Positions 4,345 through 5,394 of a stretch of 5,394 nt of DNA are shown here, piece by piece. The stretch is from positions 1-5,394 of the forward strand of contig VGTA01000280.1 of assembly GCA_016874875.1 (NCBI GenBank), in the 5' to 3' direction. How positions within the stretch are numbered: position 1 is the stretch's first letter; every line of letters starts with the position of its first letter. The notes under the pieces were generated by a model. It was not told where the DNA came from, ran no database searches, and saw nothing but the letters and a program-made list of their open reading frames with translations. The position numbers and the translations under genes are program-made. This DNA is from Deltaproteobacteria bacterium. GTDB lineage: Bacteria; Myxococcota_A; Bradymonadia; UBA7976; VGTA01.

Positions 4345-5394
4345 GGGACCTCGGGGGGGGGCGGGGAGAGGGGGGCGGGGGGCGGGGCGCCCGAGAGCGC
4401 CGCCGTGAGGCTCTGGGCGACGTGCGCGCCGAGGGCGGCGTAGCCCTGCGCGCTGAGGTGCACGAGGTCGAGCTGCGCCCAGCGGGGGCGCGCGCAGGCC
4501 CAGCGCCACATCGCGCCCTCGCCCCCCATAGCGGCGAGGGTGTCGTAGAAGGCGCAGCCCTCGCGCGCCGCTACCCGCCGCTGCGCCTCGACGATGGGCG
4601 ACAGGAGCGGGGGCGCGCGGAAGGCGCAGCGGTCCTTGTGTCGCTGCCAGCCGCGCTCGTCGGTCACCCCTGGCACGGGGTAGCGGAGGCGCCCGCGGCG
4701 CCGGCGGTGGAGGAGGGCGTCGGGGTCGCACACGCGCGCCGCGCGCCGCTGCGCGAGGAAGCGCAGCTCGCGCGCCCCCTTGCGCTTGCCGCGCGCCACC
4801 CGCAGCTCCGCGGCGCTCATGAGGCAGTCCGAGGGGCGTCGCCCAAAGTCTGGAGGGGCGATGAGCAGGCAGCCCGCCTCGGGCGCCTCGGCGCGCAGGG
4901 CGCGCACGAGGGCGGTGTAGTGCCGCTCGTACTCCTCGAGGTCGAGCTGCGGGCGCGCCGCGGAGTTGGTGCCGAGCCACACCGCCACCAGCGAGGGCGC
5001 CGCGAGGCGCGCGAGGGCCTCCACCGCGCCCTCCGCGCGCGTAGCAGCGCTCCGCACCGTGGCGCCGCGCACGCCGAGGGCGCTCAGCTCCGAGGCGCCG
5101 GTGCGCACATAGAAGCCGAGCAGGCGAAAGGAGGGCTCTTGGGGAAAGATGACGTCCGGGGCGGCGCTCGGGCGCTTGGCGGCGCGCGCCCGCCGCCACG
5201 CCCGCGCGTCCGCGTCGCGCACCGCGCGCCCACCCTCCACCTCCACGCGCAGGAGGTGGTCGGCGGGGAGCGTGAGGGTGAGGGTGGCGAGGCGCGGGGG
5301 CGCGAGAGGGGCGAGGGCGCCGCCGGCGTCCCCCGCGGGGACGCAGCGCGCTGGAGGCGTGGGCGGCGGCGGCGAGTCGGGGGGAGCGGGGGCG
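4341..5394 (-). CDS. SGNH/GDSL-type hydrolase, C-terminal part (gene runs off the right edge)
   Basis: An SGNH-superfamily esterase-like protein. Such enzymes cleave ester groups, and related proteins act on acetylated envelope polymers, but the substrate here is unknown. The frame is open to the window edge, giving at least 350 residues, and the N-terminus with the Gly-Asp-Ser nucleophile block is outside. Visible from right to left: a proline-rich stretch (about 5358-5393), a strand-rich segment, Ala-Leu-Gly-Val-Arg-Gly-Ala (5083-5063), block III Leu-Gly-Thr-Asn with its Asn at 4965-4967, Pro-Pro-Asp near 4853, a Met-Gly-Gly-Glu-Gly segment near 4520, and block V Asp-Leu-Val-His-Leu-Ser with catalytic Asp at 4467-4469 and His at 4458-4460. 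About 70 residues rich in Arg and Lys are inserted between Pro-Pro-Asp and the next conserved block. The C-terminus is a proline-rich tail. A GTG at 5246 is in frame but lies inside the conserved domain, so it is not the start. It is first of three genes seen in the operon. Confidence 0.88.
   Translation of the reverse strand, partial: APAPPDSPPPPTPPARCVPAGDAGGALAPLAPPRLATLTLTLPADHLLRVEVEGGRAVRDADARAWRRARAAKRPSAAPDVIFPQEPSFRLLGFYVRTGASELSALGVRGATVRSAATRAEGAVEALARLAAPSLVAVWLGTNSAARPQLDLEEYERHYTALVRALRAEAPEAGCLLIAPPDFGRRPSDCLMSAAELRVARGKRKGARELRFLAQRRAARVCDPDALLHRRRRGRLRYPVPGVTDERGWQRHKDRCAFRAPPLLSPIVEAQRRVAAREGCAFYDTLAAMGGEGAMWRWACARPRWAQLDLVHLSAQGYAALGAHVAQSLTAALSGAPPPAPLSPPPPEVP

Noticed and set aside
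2139..4443. Long open frames on the + strand (2139-2786, 3235-4443)
   Set aside because: They lie opposite the exonuclease and decarboxylase, which carry complete catalytic motifs. The + products are low-complexity with no recognisable domain.
4345..5199. A longer decarboxylase start at 5199
   Set aside because: The extension is Arg/Pro/Ala-rich, runs over the hydrolase gene in another frame, and normal family length is reached from the ATG at 4344, which overlaps the hydrolase stop.
4341..5246. GTG at 5246 as the true start of the SGNH hydrolase
   Set aside because: The frame stays open to the window edge with domain-like sequence upstream, and starting there would leave out the nucleophile block that SGNH enzymes need.

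Overview
The window reads as bacterial DNA of extreme base composition. Sample lines of the large genes come to about 82% G+C by eye count. Genes are tightly packed, with strong Shine-Dalgarno sites, GTG and TTG starts, an ATGA stop/start overlap and a convergent gene overlap. The composition, together with a C-terminal SGNH hydrolase of a type I associate with Myxococcota-like (deltaproteobacterial) genomes, suggests a very high-GC member of that group. This is an inference and no marker gene is present to prove it. The left edge lies inside a tetranucleotide repeat and the right edge inside a gene, so this may be a whole short contig or an arbitrary cut.

Layout. Positions 1-43 are an uninterrupted ACTC tetranucleotide repeat running off the left edge. 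It is followed on the + strand by a small gene (58-231, 57 aa, one predicted membrane segment), which is too short for most gene callers. A strong ribosome binding site then leads into a 583-aa + strand protein (285-2036) of unknown function. It is built from several divergent strand-helix-strand units, three of which look like beta-alpha-beta-beta-alpha-beta modules. The - strand carries a three-gene operon, read from the right edge leftwards. First comes the C-terminal part of an SGNH/GDSL-type hydrolase (4341 to the edge). Next is a group II PLP-dependent decarboxylase of the glutamate/cysteine-sulfinate decarboxylase type (2905-4344, 479 aa), coupled by an ATGA overlap. Last is a DEDDh 3'-5' exonuclease of the ERI1-like type with a possible winged-helix tail (1866-2885), starting 19 bases after the decarboxylase stop. 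The + strand repeat protein and the exonuclease converge and overlap by 171 bases with codons in register. No stretch over 300 bases lacks a gene, and I see no tRNA, rRNA, CRISPR or insertion sequence.

How the genes work together is not evident. The - strand genes are probably co-transcribed and translationally coupled, but an envelope-type hydrolase, an amino-acid decarboxylase and a nuclease form no pathway I know. On the + strand, the small membrane protein and the repeat protein are separated by 53 bases and may share a transcript. The strongest candidates for something undescribed are the repeat protein and the pairing of the ACTC repeat with the small membrane-protein gene, which has the layout of a phase-variable locus.
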